From a virus: a stretch of 22,161 bases of DNA. Under the pieces are notes generated by a model, which saw only the letters and a list, made by a program, of their open reading frames with translations, was not told where the DNA came from and searched no databases. Numbering within the stretch: position 1 is the first letter of the stretch; each line of letters starts with the position of its first letter. The translations under genes were made by a program, and so were the position numbers. The stretch covers positions 1-22,161 of the IMG/VR virus record IMGVR_UViG_3300032085_000051; one strand, given 5' to 3'. Of the stretch, positions 1 through 7,931 are shown piece by piece.

Positions 1-1
1 A

Positions 2-964
2 CAAACAATTGCATCTTTTGAAGCTCAGAACTTGTCAAACCGTCAACAACGTGCTATGCTTGCGGCACAGCAACGTGCACAGTTTATGGGTCAAGAGTTT
101 GACCAAGCATTCCAAGCCAGAGTACAAAACTCTTCTCGTATTGCTGATATAGCTAACATGAACTTTACTGCAGAGCAACAGGTAGCATTAGAAAACTCTC
201 GTGCTGTTAACACTATGAACCTAGCTAACCTGTCTAATCGTCAAGCTGGTGTAATGGCAGAAGCTGCAGCTATTGCTAACATGGACATGGCTAATCTTAA
301 TAACCGTCAACAAGCTGCAGTACAAAATGCTCAGAACTTTATGGCAATGGACATGTCTAACCTTGATAGAGCACAACAGACTGCACTCTTTAGGTCACAA
401 CAAAACATCCAAGCTTTGTTCACTGATCAAGCTGCTGAAAATGCTGCACTACAGTTTAATGCTTCAAGTGAAAATCAAACTAAACAATTCTTTGCTTCAT
501 TGTCTAGTCAGACTTCACAGTTTAATGCAGCACAAACTAATGCAGTAAATCAGTTTAATGTAAACTCTGTTAATGCTATTAATGAATTTAATGCTAACTT
601 ACAACAGCAACGAGATACGTTTAATGCTACTAATGGTTTAGTCGTATCACAAGCTAATGCTCAGTGGAGACAAAACCTTGCTACACTAAACACTGCTGCT
701 GCTAATGATAGCAACATGGCTTTTGCTGCGGCTATCAACGGTATGACATCAAAGAACATTGATTCTATATGGCAACGTGAACGTGATCTAATGAGTTACA
801 ATATTACATCAGTAGAATCTGGTAAAGATCGTGCAATGCAAATCTTATTAGGTGAGCAAACCCTTACTGCACTAAAAGAAAAAATTGGTTATGCAGAAGA
901 TAGTGCAGAGTCAGAATTTTTTATGAGGTTTTTATTCGGTGACTTTAAAGATCTTTTTAAATAA
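2..964 (+). CDS. Partial virion-type protein built of 11-residue (hendecad) helical repeats
   Basis: The frame is open to the left edge, so the gene begins outside the window; the TTG at 32 is an internal Leu codon, not a likely start. The visible 320 residues are rich in Asn, Gln and Ala and have almost no Cys or Pro. Aligned from the Asn at 29-31, the protein falls into 11-residue units without an indel for at least 24 units. Asn is the first residue in 15 of them, and 'FN' spans six successive unit boundaries. Earlier units pair into 22-residue blocks such as NLSNRQAGVMA and NLNNRQQAAVQ. The C-terminus (about the last 55 residues) is charged and non-repetitive. It lies just before a tail-lysozyme-like gene (12-bp gap), so a tail, internal or ejected virion protein is likely. 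That role is inferred from position; I do not recognise a named family. Confidence 0.8.
   Translation, partial: QTIASFEAQNLSNRQQRAMLAAQQRAQFMGQEFDQAFQARVQNSSRIADIANMNFTAEQQVALENSRAVNTMNLANLSNRQAGVMAEAAAIANMDMANLNNRQQAAVQNAQNFMAMDMSNLDRAQQTALFRSQQNIQALFTDQAAENAALQFNASSENQTKQFFASLSSQTSQFNAAQTNAVNQFNVNSVNAINEFNANLQQQRDTFNATNGLVVSQANAQWRQNLATLNTAAANDSNMAFAAAINGMTSKNIDSIWQRERDLMSYNITSVESGKDRAMQILLGEQTLTALKEKIGYAEDSAESEFFMRFLFGDFKDLFK
29..820 (+). repeat. 24 tandem 33-bp (11-codon) units encoding a hendecad repeat
   Basis: The repeat is visible mainly in the protein: 24 consecutive 11-residue units in one register, and the next two units (821-886) can still be read in frame although the consensus has faded. 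Eleven residues make three alpha-helical turns, so hydrophobic residues at unit positions 2, 5/8 and 11 fall on one face. This suggests a long, nearly straight coiled coil or helical bundle. The DNA units have diverged, so the repeat is old and maintained at protein level. Confidence 0.8.
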
Positions 965-975
965 GGAAATAAACA

Positions 976-1746
976 ATGTTATCAATGTACACTAAATCTT
1001 ATAATGATATGACTAAAGTTTTGGAAGATCCAAATACTTTAAGGTCTATATCTAAAAATAAAATTAGTGAGGGTGGACTAGCATCTAGACTTAAAACTGT
1101 TTCTGCCTCAAGAGATTTAGAGGTTGAAGATCCTTCATTGGGGTTAAACCCTGCACCAGAGTTAATTAAAAGAATGGAAAAATATAAAAGCTATTCAGAT
1201 AATGCTGAACAATCTAGACAAGAAATGATAAATAAAATTAAAAAAGAAGAGGGATCATCAGAAGAAACTTCTGAAGTAGAAGAAGAGTCTAATGGTCTTA
1301 TGACTCCTACAGGTAAACAAGATATTGGTAAAAGATTAATGGGAGATATATCAGAAGCTTTAGGTTTAACAGATGCACAAGCTGCTGGCATTGTGGGTAA
1401 TTTTGCACACGAAACTATGGACTTTAAATTCTTACAAGAAATAAAACCTACAGTTCCCGGATCTAAGGGTGGTCGAGGCTTTGCTATGTGGACAGGTCCA
1501 AGAAGAAAACAATTTGAAGCTTGGTCAAAAGAAAATAATTTAGATCCTGATTCATATGAAGCCTCTTTTGGTTTCTTTATACATGAAGTTCAAACTACTT
1601 CTGAGGGAAGGTTTATAGAAGAAATACAAGAGGCTGAAACAGCAGAAGAAGCAGCACGTATATTTTCTAAATCATATTTAAGACCGGGTAAACCTATGAT
1701 GAGTAGCAGGGTAGATAGAGCTAACTATTATATCGGAGCACAATAA
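976..1746 (+). CDS. Virion-associated lysozyme (phage tail lysozyme-like domain)
   Basis: A 256-residue protein. The first ~110 residues are charged and probably disordered or linking, with an acidic run rich in Glu and Ser. The C-terminal ~145 residues match the phage tail lysozyme pattern: a helix followed by 'QAAGIVGNFAHET', where the Glu of 'HET' is the candidate catalytic acid, then 'GGRGFAMWTGPRRKQFEAW', typical of the G-x-G-[IF]-A-x-W-T-G-x-R-R box of these muramidases. Such domains cut peptidoglycan during DNA injection. The start follows AAGGAAAT at a good distance. The stop overlaps the next start in TAATG, so the two are probably translationally coupled. A free endolysin is possible, but the position inside the structural module and the long N-terminal extension favour a virion enzyme. 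Confidence 0.75.
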   Translation: MLSMYTKSYNDMTKVLEDPNTLRSISKNKISEGGLASRLKTVSASRDLEVEDPSLGLNPAPELIKRMEKYKSYSDNAEQSRQEMINKIKKEEGSSEETSEVEEESNGLMTPTGKQDIGKRLMGDISEALGLTDAQAAGIVGNFAHETMDFKFLQEIKPTVPGSKGGRGFAMWTGPRRKQFEAWSKENNLDPDSYEASFGFFIHEVQTTSEGRFIEEIQEAETAEEAARIFSKSYLRPGKPMMSSRVDRANYYIGAQ

Positions 1747-2291
1747 TGAGTATTATATTTGCAGCACCTATTCCCGGTCAGTCACTAACTACTGAACCAA
1801 AGAACATGCCTTTTGAAAGGCCACCAGAAATAGTTGATCCTATTGAAGCTCTTGATATGCACATTGAAAATATTACTAATCAAGATGCAATGGAAGATGC
1901 TTTATACTTTCTTGAAAAAGGACTAACACTTACTGCCTTAGTCGAAGGTGTACTTCGTAGTGCAGTGATGGAAGGTATGCATAGCATAGATGTCAGTCTT
2001 ATTATTGCACCAGTACTACATGAGTACATTAAAGGTTTAGCTCTTGAGTCTGGTGTAGAATTTGACGAAGGGTTTGAAAATCCAGAAGCTAAAAAAGCTA
2101 TGAGCTATGAGAGAGATCGTGCTCGTGCTAGAGATATGCTGAATGAATTACGTAAGGAAACTGGTGAGTTGCCTAAAACAATACCAGAGGGTGTTGCTCC
2201 AGAAGAACCTATGATGGAAGAACCTATGATGGAAGAACCTAAAGTAGAGGTTGAGCAACCAGCCCCTCAAGGCTTGATGGCAAGGAGATAA
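1746..2291 (+). CDS. Conserved small virion-type protein of unknown function
   Basis: A 181-residue acidic protein beginning 'MSIIFAAPIPGQSLTTEPKN' and continuing 'FERPPEIVDPIEALDMHI'. This N-terminal style recurs in small structural-module proteins of marine phages, as far as I recall; no function is known to me. The middle (about residues 55-105) is predicted helical with a hydrophobic patch, followed by a basic RDRARARDML stretch. The tail is low complexity, with three EEP units separated by MM and ending in PAPQGLMARR. The start codon overlaps the upstream stop (TAATG), and the next gene starts 3 bp after the stop. A role in tail or internal core assembly is inferred from the neighbours only. 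Confidence 0.65.
   Translation: MSIIFAAPIPGQSLTTEPKNMPFERPPEIVDPIEALDMHIENITNQDAMEDALYFLEKGLTLTALVEGVLRSAVMEGMHSIDVSLIIAPVLHEYIKGLALESGVEFDEGFENPEAKKAMSYERDRARARDMLNELRKETGELPKTIPEGVAPEEPMMEEPMMEEPKVEVEQPAPQGLMARR
2202..2240 (+). repeat. Short 15-bp tandem repeat (2.6 copies)
   Basis: GAAGAACCTATGATG is repeated in tandem twice and followed by a partial GAAGAACCT. It encodes EEPMM-EEPMM-EEP near the C-terminus of the 181-residue protein. The identical DNA copies suggest a recent slippage expansion in a disordered tail, unlike the old diverged 33-bp repeat upstream. Confidence 0.85.
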
Positions 2292-2294
2292 TAG

Positions 2295-3314
2295 ATGGGA
2301 TGGAGTTGGGCAGGAGCTTTAAGTGGCATTGATAAGATGCAAGCTAAAGCTTTAAAAGAAGACGAATTGTCTAATGAACGTGAAAAAAGTTTGCTTGGTC
2401 TGTACCTTGCTAAACTAGAAAAACAATCAACAGCTAAAGCTGGTGATAAATATCGTAATGCTGCACAAGCATCATTAAGGTTACAAAAAAGAATTAGTGG
2501 TGCAGATCTTGCAGAAGAAGACTTAGCTTTTTTTAATAATATTATTGAAGATCCATTTGCTGCAGAAGAGGTATTAAACTTTATAGATTCTCAAGCAACT
2601 GAATATGGTATGCGAGTTCAATTATCTGATATACCTTCTATGATAAATATCATACAATCCCCAGCATCTACCGAAGATAAAATAGATTACATGAGTTTAA
2701 TTACTGGTGCGGATCTTTCTGATAGTAGTAAGTACTATGAGATAGCTCAACAATTAAGTAGCATAACTACTGCTCCGGGTCGTACAGTTATTACAGATGT
2801 AAAACCTAGTACAAGGGTATCATCTAAGCTTGAAGAAGACCGTAATGATTTAATGCTGGGTATTATTGGTGGTCAACTTGTTGGCAGAGCTAAAGCTTTT
2901 GTTAACAGTAGTGAAGCTGATAGTAGTAATCCTCAAGTTAGAAAAATACAAAATGCAATTAACCTAATTGAAAGTGGTAATAAAGAATCTATTCAAGTTG
3001 GTAGAGAAATATTAATGGAAGAGTATTTAACTCCTGAAAACTTTATGACAGATTTTGTAGAAAACTTTCCAGATCAATTTAAAGGTTGGGAAAATAATTA
3101 CTATTTACCCCCATCGTTAAAAGCAATTCAAGAACCAGAGTTACCCGGTAATAATAATAACGTTAGAGTAATCCCTAATGCAACAGTTTTAACTCAAGAA
3201 ATGATTGATAGTAATCCGTCATTAAAAAATGTTGGTGCTCAACCCGGAGATCAATTCTTACAGACAACTGAAGGTGGAAAGTTATATGGTCCAGACGGAA
3301 ACCCAAAACAATAG
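2295..3314 (+). CDS. Virion-module protein of unknown function (339 aa)
   Basis: A 339-residue, mostly helical, soluble protein starting 'MGWSWAGALSGIDKMQAKAL', with a charged helical region at about residues 15-60 (KALKEDELSNEREKSLL, then YLAKLEKQ). No signal peptide, membrane segment or enzyme motif is visible. The Asn-rich stretch near residue 280 looks like a linker. The start is preceded by AAGGAGAT at a normal distance, just after the previous gene. The C-terminal codons overlap the start of the large downstream gene by 29 bp in another frame. Position between small virion proteins and a huge internal virion-type protein suggests a structural or ejection-complex role (inference). Confidence 0.65.
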   Translation: MGWSWAGALSGIDKMQAKALKEDELSNEREKSLLGLYLAKLEKQSTAKAGDKYRNAAQASLRLQKRISGADLAEEDLAFFNNIIEDPFAAEEVLNFIDSQATEYGMRVQLSDIPSMINIIQSPASTEDKIDYMSLITGADLSDSSKYYEIAQQLSSITTAPGRTVITDVKPSTRVSSKLEEDRNDLMLGIIGGQLVGRAKAFVNSSEADSSNPQVRKIQNAINLIESGNKESIQVGREILMEEYLTPENFMTDFVENFPDQFKGWENNYYLPPSLKAIQEPELPGNNNNVRVIPNATVLTQEMIDSNPSLKNVGAQPGDQFLQTTEGGKLYGPDGNPKQ

Positions 3315-6300
3315 TGACCCTTTTGCTGGAGTAACCTTAGCTACTGAACCTTATAATGCTTTTAATGATGTTACTTTAGCTACAGAGCCTTACGATTTCT
3401 CTAGTGAAACCGATGTGCTAAGTCCTGCATTGCCAGAAGCTGGTACATATACTCAAGATGACCTAGCAGAAAATGATTATGCTTACTCTATTGTGGAAGG
3501 GTATATGCGTGACAGGTATGGTGATGAATCTATAAAAGATGAAACCAAAGAATCTGTTGTCGATAGTTTTTTAAATAACCGTAGAGGTGTAGTATCAGGA
3601 AACTCCGTAAGGGGTTTAGCTGAGATGGACTACATTAACGACATAAAAGATGATGCAGATAAAAAGGCTAGGGCTGCTAAAGCATACCAGTTGTATGAGA
3701 ATATGGCTGGTATTTTTAGTAAAGAAACATCTATTGCTGAAAAAGCTGAAGGACTAATGGACTTTAGTAGAAGTGTGATACTTGATCCAGTGAACCTTGT
3801 TGGTGGTTTAATTGGTAAAGCTGTTGCTGGTGGATCTCTTCGTGTGGGAACTAAGGGCGCACAAAGAGTTGCTCTTGAAGCAATGAAAAAAGAAGCTACA
3901 AAAGAAACAGCTAAAAAAGTAGTCACTAAAGTACTTAGTGATGGAGTAAAGGCTGCACGTACTGCCACTAAAGGTAAGATAGCTGCATACTCACAGAATG
4001 TATTAGGTAAGACTGCGGCACAAAGACTAGCTACTAAAGCAGCTATTACAGAAATAGGTGTTGTAACTAGTGTTGATGCTATGGTCGGCTCTGGTATGGA
4101 ATATTTGTATCAAGAGGGTATGGTAGATGTAGAAGCACAAGAAGATATTAGCTATTTATCAATAGGTATTGCTGCACTTGGTGGTATTCTTCTTGGTGGA
4201 TTGCAAGCGGGATTAGTTGCTAGAAGGGGTGTGTCAGATACAGCATTACCTAGTGAGATAATACCTGAACCAAAAACTGAGGGTTTTGTTTCCGAAGTAT
4301 CTGAAACTATTGGTGCATATGTAAATCAAGACAAAGTTAATGTTGGTAGAGATTGGAAAACAAAATTAAAGGGTGGTGCAGTATTATCTAAAGATAGTAA
4401 AGACTTTGGTGTAGAGTTTGTACAAAATTTATTGTTTGGTCATGCTGATGAAGAAGGTAATGTTATCTTAAAAGGTATGACTCAAGTTGCATATGAACGT
4501 GGATTCGTATGGGCTAAACGATTTGAAGATGATAAGTTTAGCAACTGGATGGCAGATTTAATTTCTGAGGTAAGTGATAAAGAAGCCCAAGGACTATTAC
4601 GTTCTATAGAAAAAGCAACTGGTAATAAGATTAAAGTTAAAGGTGAAGATGGAAAAGTAATACCTAGATCTAAAGTTACTGGTCGTGATATTGGTGATAT
4701 ATTTGCATACAAAATGTCAGAAGCTGGTACTGCTTTAGGTGCAGCAGGTAACTCAGCTAGACAACTAGGTATGTCTATTAGTGACAAGCAACTTAAAGAT
4801 TTATACGACTCAGCTATAGATGGTGGCTTTGTAAAAGATACTAAAAAGAAACCTAAAGAACCTAGTAAGTTTATGGAGGGTACTGCTAAAACTCAAAATA
4901 GGTTAATTCGATTACTTGTTTCGCATCCATCTACCAGTGCATTAAATGTAATTGGTTGGGGTGCAAACTCTGCGTTACAAAGTGCATCAGATATGTCTGT
5001 TGCATTAATATATGCTGGTAAAGGTACGTTACAAAAGCTTATAGGGATGACAGAGGAAGGTGCTAACACACAACGAATAGCCAAAGCACTTATTGAATCC
5101 AATGCTCAAAGAGTAAGGTTTTTATTAGATGCTGATATGACTTACACTGCTTTTGAATCAGCACTCCAAAGAAACTCCGAGGCATTAGAAAAACTAAACA
5201 GTGTACTTCCCGGTGGTGTAGAAAATACTAATCAACTTTTAACTGGCGGTAAATTTACACCAGATCAAAAACTTGTTGGGTTAGCTATTGATGAAAAAAT
5301 TGACCTAATTCAAAAACTATCTTTAGTGCAAGCACAAGATGCATTTACTAAGTCACAAGAGTTTTTATTTCAGATGGATAAAAAACTTAGGATTGCTACA
5401 GGTAAGGGTTGGAATGATTTTTATCGGTCAGAAAACATTGGAGAAATGACACTTCAAAAATTTATGGCATCAAAAGAATATCGTGATATAGAAGCTAGTG
5501 CTGTTGATGATACAATAGAAGCTATATTTTCTAAGTCTTACAAGTCTAATGATGGTATAGGTAAACTTGCTGGTATGTTAGAAGATGCTAGAAACATGCC
5601 CGGTCTTGGTATGATGGTTCCTTTTGGAAGATTCTTTAATAACACTATAGGTTTTTTAGGTAAAAATACTACAGGTGTAAACGTTATTTTAAAGGCTGCA
5701 GGTAAGTATGAAGACATGTCTTACGAAGAAGCTATATCTAGATCGTTAGTTAGTGCTGGTATTGTTTACACATTAGCACAGCAAGAAATAGAAAATGTAA
5801 AGCAAGGTTTGCCTATGTATGCGGCTAAAGATCCTTTAACAGGTGAAGTCTTTAGTCAACAATATGACTTTCCTGTTTCAGCATACAAAGGTGCAGCAAG
5901 AATAATAGCACTTAGTTTGATGGGTGAATATCAGCAAGCAATAAAATCATTCGGTCAATTTTCTCAGGACTTTGGTCTTTCAGGCTTATTAAGAAACTTA
6001 GATAAAACACAACGTGATACACTGGAAGCTATTAAATTTATGGCTGACCCTGAAAGAAGAGATGTAGTTAAGGGTATGGAAATAGTTGGTACTACATTAG
6101 CAACTCAATATGTCAACCCACTAATAAGACCTTTAGAACCACTCAATGTTTTAGCTGGGGTTGCGAGAGGTGAAGATGCTGCACCGATTGACAGAGTTCA
6201 GAATAACAAACTAGTTAATAATGCTTTTCGTTACATAGATAATATTATTCCTTTGTTTACAGGTAAGCCACTAGCAGAACCAAGAGAGACTGCAGCAGGT

Positions 6301-6816
6301 GGTACGGCTGATATACAATCAACAAAGATACTAGGTGCTAGGATCATCAGGCTTACTGATGCACAACGTGTAATGAATAGTATAGGTCTTAGAGACTTTG
6401 ATTTAAACACTGCTAAGAAGATAAGAGATCAAGCACCAAAAGCAGCTAATGCTTTAAATGGCATTGTGTTTGATATTATAGAAGCTGAGTCTAGTCTACT
6501 ATTAGAAAGTAGTTGGTTTAATAAATTAACCCAGCAACAAAAACTAGATCATTGGAATAAAGATGTTGTACCAAGAGCAAAAGACTTAGCTAAAACATTT
6601 TTAAGGATGCAGTACTCTGGTCCTGATGAAGTAATTTCACTGCAATACGACATAACATCTAAGTATCCTAAAAAGGGTATTCAAAAAGCAGTAAAAGAAT
6701 TAGGCTTAGATAATGTCGAAGAGCTAGAGCAAAACGAGTTATTTATTTTACAACAGTATTTAAATACTGAACAGTCGTTAAGGGATCTATCCCGATTCCA
6801 AAAGATGACACAATAA
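3286..6816 (+). CDS. Large internal virion / DNA-ejection type protein (1,176 aa)
   Basis: I chose the ATG at 3286 because GAAGGTGGAAAG lies just upstream; an in-frame ATG at 3229 has no good ribosome-binding site and would increase the overlap. The N-terminus has a duplicated VTLATEPY motif spaced 13 residues apart. A glycine-rich hydrophobic stretch at about residues 291-311 could enter a membrane, and 'ILDPVNLVGGLIGKAVAGG' (about residues 166-184) is another hydrophobic patch. The rest is long, helical and Lys/Glu-rich, with no recognised enzyme motif. Size, place at the end of the late module and membrane-active-looking segments resemble the large ejected core proteins of podoviruses (T7 gp15/gp16 type), but this is analogy, not detected homology. 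It is the last gene before the terminator. Confidence 0.7.
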   Translation: MVQTETQNNSDPFAGVTLATEPYNAFNDVTLATEPYDFSSETDVLSPALPEAGTYTQDDLAENDYAYSIVEGYMRDRYGDESIKDETKESVVDSFLNNRRGVVSGNSVRGLAEMDYINDIKDDADKKARAAKAYQLYENMAGIFSKETSIAEKAEGLMDFSRSVILDPVNLVGGLIGKAVAGGSLRVGTKGAQRVALEAMKKEATKETAKKVVTKVLSDGVKAARTATKGKIAAYSQNVLGKTAAQRLATKAAITEIGVVTSVDAMVGSGMEYLYQEGMVDVEAQEDISYLSIGIAALGGILLGGLQAGLVARRGVSDTALPSEIIPEPKTEGFVSEVSETIGAYVNQDKVNVGRDWKTKLKGGAVLSKDSKDFGVEFVQNLLFGHADEEGNVILKGMTQVAYERGFVWAKRFEDDKFSNWMADLISEVSDKEAQGLLRSIEKATGNKIKVKGEDGKVIPRSKVTGRDIGDIFAYKMSEAGTALGAAGNSARQLGMSISDKQLKDLYDSAIDGGFVKDTKKKPKEPSKFMEGTAKTQNRLIRLLVSHPSTSALNVIGWGANSALQSASDMSVALIYAGKGTLQKLIGMTEEGANTQRIAKALIESNAQRVRFLLDADMTYTAFESALQRNSEALEKLNSVLPGGVENTNQLLTGGKFTPDQKLVGLAIDEKIDLIQKLSLVQAQDAFTKSQEFLFQMDKKLRIATGKGWNDFYRSENIGEMTLQKFMASKEYRDIEASAVDDTIEAIFSKSYKSNDGIGKLAGMLEDARNMPGLGMMVPFGRFFNNTIGFLGKNTTGVNVILKAAGKYEDMSYEEAISRSLVSAGIVYTLAQQEIENVKQGLPMYAAKDPLTGEVFSQQYDFPVSAYKGAARIIALSLMGEYQQAIKSFGQFSQDFGLSGLLRNLDKTQRDTLEAIKFMADPERRDVVKGMEIVGTTLATQYVNPLIRPLEPLNVLAGVARGEDAAPIDRVQNNKLVNNAFRYIDNIIPLFTGKPLAEPRETAAGGTADIQSTKILGARIIRLTDAQRVMNSIGLRDFDLNTAKKIRDQAPKAANALNGIVFDIIEAESSLLLESSWFNKLTQQQKLDHWNKDVVPRAKDLAKTFLRMQYSGPDEVISLQYDITSKYPKKGIQKAVKELGLDNVEELEQNELFILQQYLNTEQSLRDLSRFQKMTQ

Positions 6817-6818
6817 AG

Positions 6819-6838
6819 AAGGGGGCTTGCGCCCCCTT
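6819..6838. terminator. Shared (bidirectional) intrinsic terminator between convergent modules
   Basis: AAGGGGGC and GCCCCCTT form a perfect 8-bp stem around a 4-base loop (TTGC). It sits 2 bp after the stop of the + strand module and 3 bp after the stop of the last - strand gene. The + strand reads into a short T run; the - strand T run is interrupted (CTTCTTTA). The position makes a two-way terminator the natural reading. Confidence 0.85.
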
Positions 6839-6841
6839 TAA

Positions 6842-7060
6842 CTATTCTGAATCATCGTCTAACATATAATCTGCCCAATCATATGCCTCACGTTTTATGT
6901 CAGCCCTGTGTACATGACCCGAAGATCTAGACAACAATGCCGCCAATGCTTGACCAGCCATAAACCTACGTGCAGTTAGTGGCTTAGTCTTGATTGGTGG
7001 TTTTCTTTTTTGTTGCCTATAGTTTTTAGCTTCCTCTTCTAGCTTTAAGTTTTTGCTCAT
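6842..7060 (-). CDS. Small conserved-looking protein of unknown function (72 aa)
   Basis: The last gene of the - strand operon. It is preceded by GAGAAGGTG and starts inside the end of the RMF-like gene (35-bp overlap). The N-terminal third is very basic (KNYRQQKRKPPIKTK), the middle is a short Ala/Leu helix (MAGQALAALLSRS), and the end, 'IKREAYDWADYMLDDDSE', is acidic. The charge asymmetry suggests nucleic-acid or protein binding, but nothing identifies a function. Coding is supported by the ribosome-binding site, tight packing and a stop placed exactly before the terminator. Confidence 0.6.
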   Translation of the reverse strand: MSKNLKLEEEAKNYRQQKRKPPIKTKPLTARRFMAGQALAALLSRSSGHVHRADIKREAYDWADYMLDDDSE

Positions 7061-7202
7061 TTAGTTTCACCTTCTCAAGGTTATAGAAGTAGGCTTTATT
7101 AAAGCCCATCTCCCAATCCCTGTTTTGTTTTGTATTTTTAGAGTAGGGGTTACCCAACCTACCAGTTTTAAAAGCCTTCATACCTTCATCGTATGGTTTC
7201 AT
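7026..7202 (-). CDS. Small RMF/CrpP-like protein (58 aa)
   Basis: This short gene has ATG overlapping the upstream stop (ATGA) and an AAGGAG ribosome-binding site about 9 bases before it. The protein begins MKPYDEGMKAFKTG and continues RLGNPYSKNTKQNRDWEMGF. The spacing G-x2-A-x3-G, NPY, R-x-W-x2-G, A resembles the core of ribosome modulation factor (RMF, 55 aa in E. coli) and of the related CrpP-type proteins. RMF causes 70S ribosomes to dimerise; the role of phage relatives is not established. The C-terminal extension is basic (KLKARRGS). The family match is by eye and short, so moderately confident; the existence of the gene is more certain. It overlaps the next gene by 35 bp. Confidence 0.65.
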   Translation of the reverse strand: MKPYDEGMKAFKTGRLGNPYSKNTKQNRDWEMGFNKAYFYNLEKVKLNEQKLKARRGS

Positions 7203-7432
7203 TTATGAATCTCCTTCATAGTTTCCAACATTTTTCGTAAGTACCATTCAGCTTTTTCTATATCCTCAACAGGATTACCTTTATATCCGTGTCGATGTTG
7301 ATATTTAATTAAGTTACCATGACAGTAACCCTTGAACTCTTCTGGTGTTAAAACCTGTTTAATGTAATCAATGCACTCAATGCCATCACCTAACTTGTAA
7401 TGGGCTGGATTGTTTACTGGATCATAACTCAT
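7199..7432 (-). CDS. DUF3310 protein (T7 gp1.7-related nucleotide kinase domain)
   Basis: The 77-residue protein is nearly all one DUF3310 domain: 'VNNPAHYKLGDGIECIDYI', then 'FKGYCHGNLIKYQHRHGYK' and 'DIEKAEWYLRKML'. This domain occurs in many phages and in T7 gp1.7, a nucleotide kinase acting on dTMP/dGMP, but that activity may need parts absent here. It sits among nucleotide genes (RNR, MazG), consistent with a role in nucleotide metabolism. Both ends are coupled: its ATG overlaps the upstream stop (ATGA) and its stop overlaps the RMF-like start (ATGA). Family call firm, function uncertain. Confidence 0.85.
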   Translation of the reverse strand: MSYDPVNNPAHYKLGDGIECIDYIKQVLTPEEFKGYCHGNLIKYQHRHGYKGNPVEDIEKAEWYLRKMLETMKEIHK

Positions 7433-7902
7433 TTGATTTCCACTAGCTCCGCTTCTGTATAAGGAATGTGAAAGAAGTGTTCATATCGTCTAGCATTGGC
7501 TAACCATATTTCCTTTGCACACTCTTTGGTAAGTTGAAAGTCTTTAATTCTCCATGCTTGTTTACAGTCACTACGTATTACATAAAAATTACAGTAAGTA
7601 TTGTTACTCTCCACATTTTTATATTTGTTTATAAGCCTGTACTTTCTGTAAGGTATACGTATTTCTTCCCATTTAGGATTCCAATCACCTGTCCACTGAT
7701 TCTTCATCTCTACTTCAGAGTAATACATACCATCATTCTTTTTACTTTTTATGTCAAAAGAAAAGTCTTCCTCGGTATCAAGGATAATATGATTATGATT
7801 TTCTAAGTAACTTGTTATTGCATTCTTAGCTTTGCTATCGTTCTCCTTGTAGGACTTAGGTTGAAATTTTCTGTAGTATGATCCTTTAATTGGCTGTAAC
7901 AT
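7429..7902 (-). CDS. Putative PD-(D/E)XK-fold nuclease-like protein (157 aa)
   Basis: I place the start at 7902 because AAGGAAGT lies just upstream; an upstream ATG at 7959 would overlap the previous gene and lacks a good site. The protein shows Asp50 (in FSFDIK) followed by 'YYSEVEMKNQW', giving Glu65-x-Lys67, the D...E-x-K pattern of the restriction-endonuclease-like fold, then an 'IRIPYRK' strand/helix region and 'CNFYVIR', which would be the next core strand. The N-terminus is basic, suiting DNA contact. No partner methylase is visible. It may be a repair or resolvase-type nuclease; the fold assignment rests on motifs only. Its stop overlaps the DUF3310 start (ATGA). Confidence 0.5.
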   Translation of the reverse strand: MLQPIKGSYYRKFQPKSYKENDSKAKNAITSYLENHNHIILDTEEDFSFDIKSKKNDGMYYSEVEMKNQWTGDWNPKWEEIRIPYRKYRLINKYKNVESNNTYCNFYVIRSDCKQAWRIKDFQLTKECAKEIWLANARRYEHFFHIPYTEAELVEIK

Positions 7903-7931
7903 TGCACTTCCTTTTTGTGGTGAGATTTGAA

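Noticed and set aside
3229-3285. Upstream ATG that would lengthen the large virion protein by 19 residues
   Set aside because: No convincing ribosome-binding site before it and a longer overlap with the previous gene; the ATG at 3286 has a clear site.
3630-3968. Open frame of 112 codons opposite the large virion gene
   Set aside because: It is antisense to a long coding gene, has no ribosome-binding site and reads as a frame shadow; the same holds for other opposite-strand frames (for example 8664-8918, 12909-13133 and 15662-16012).
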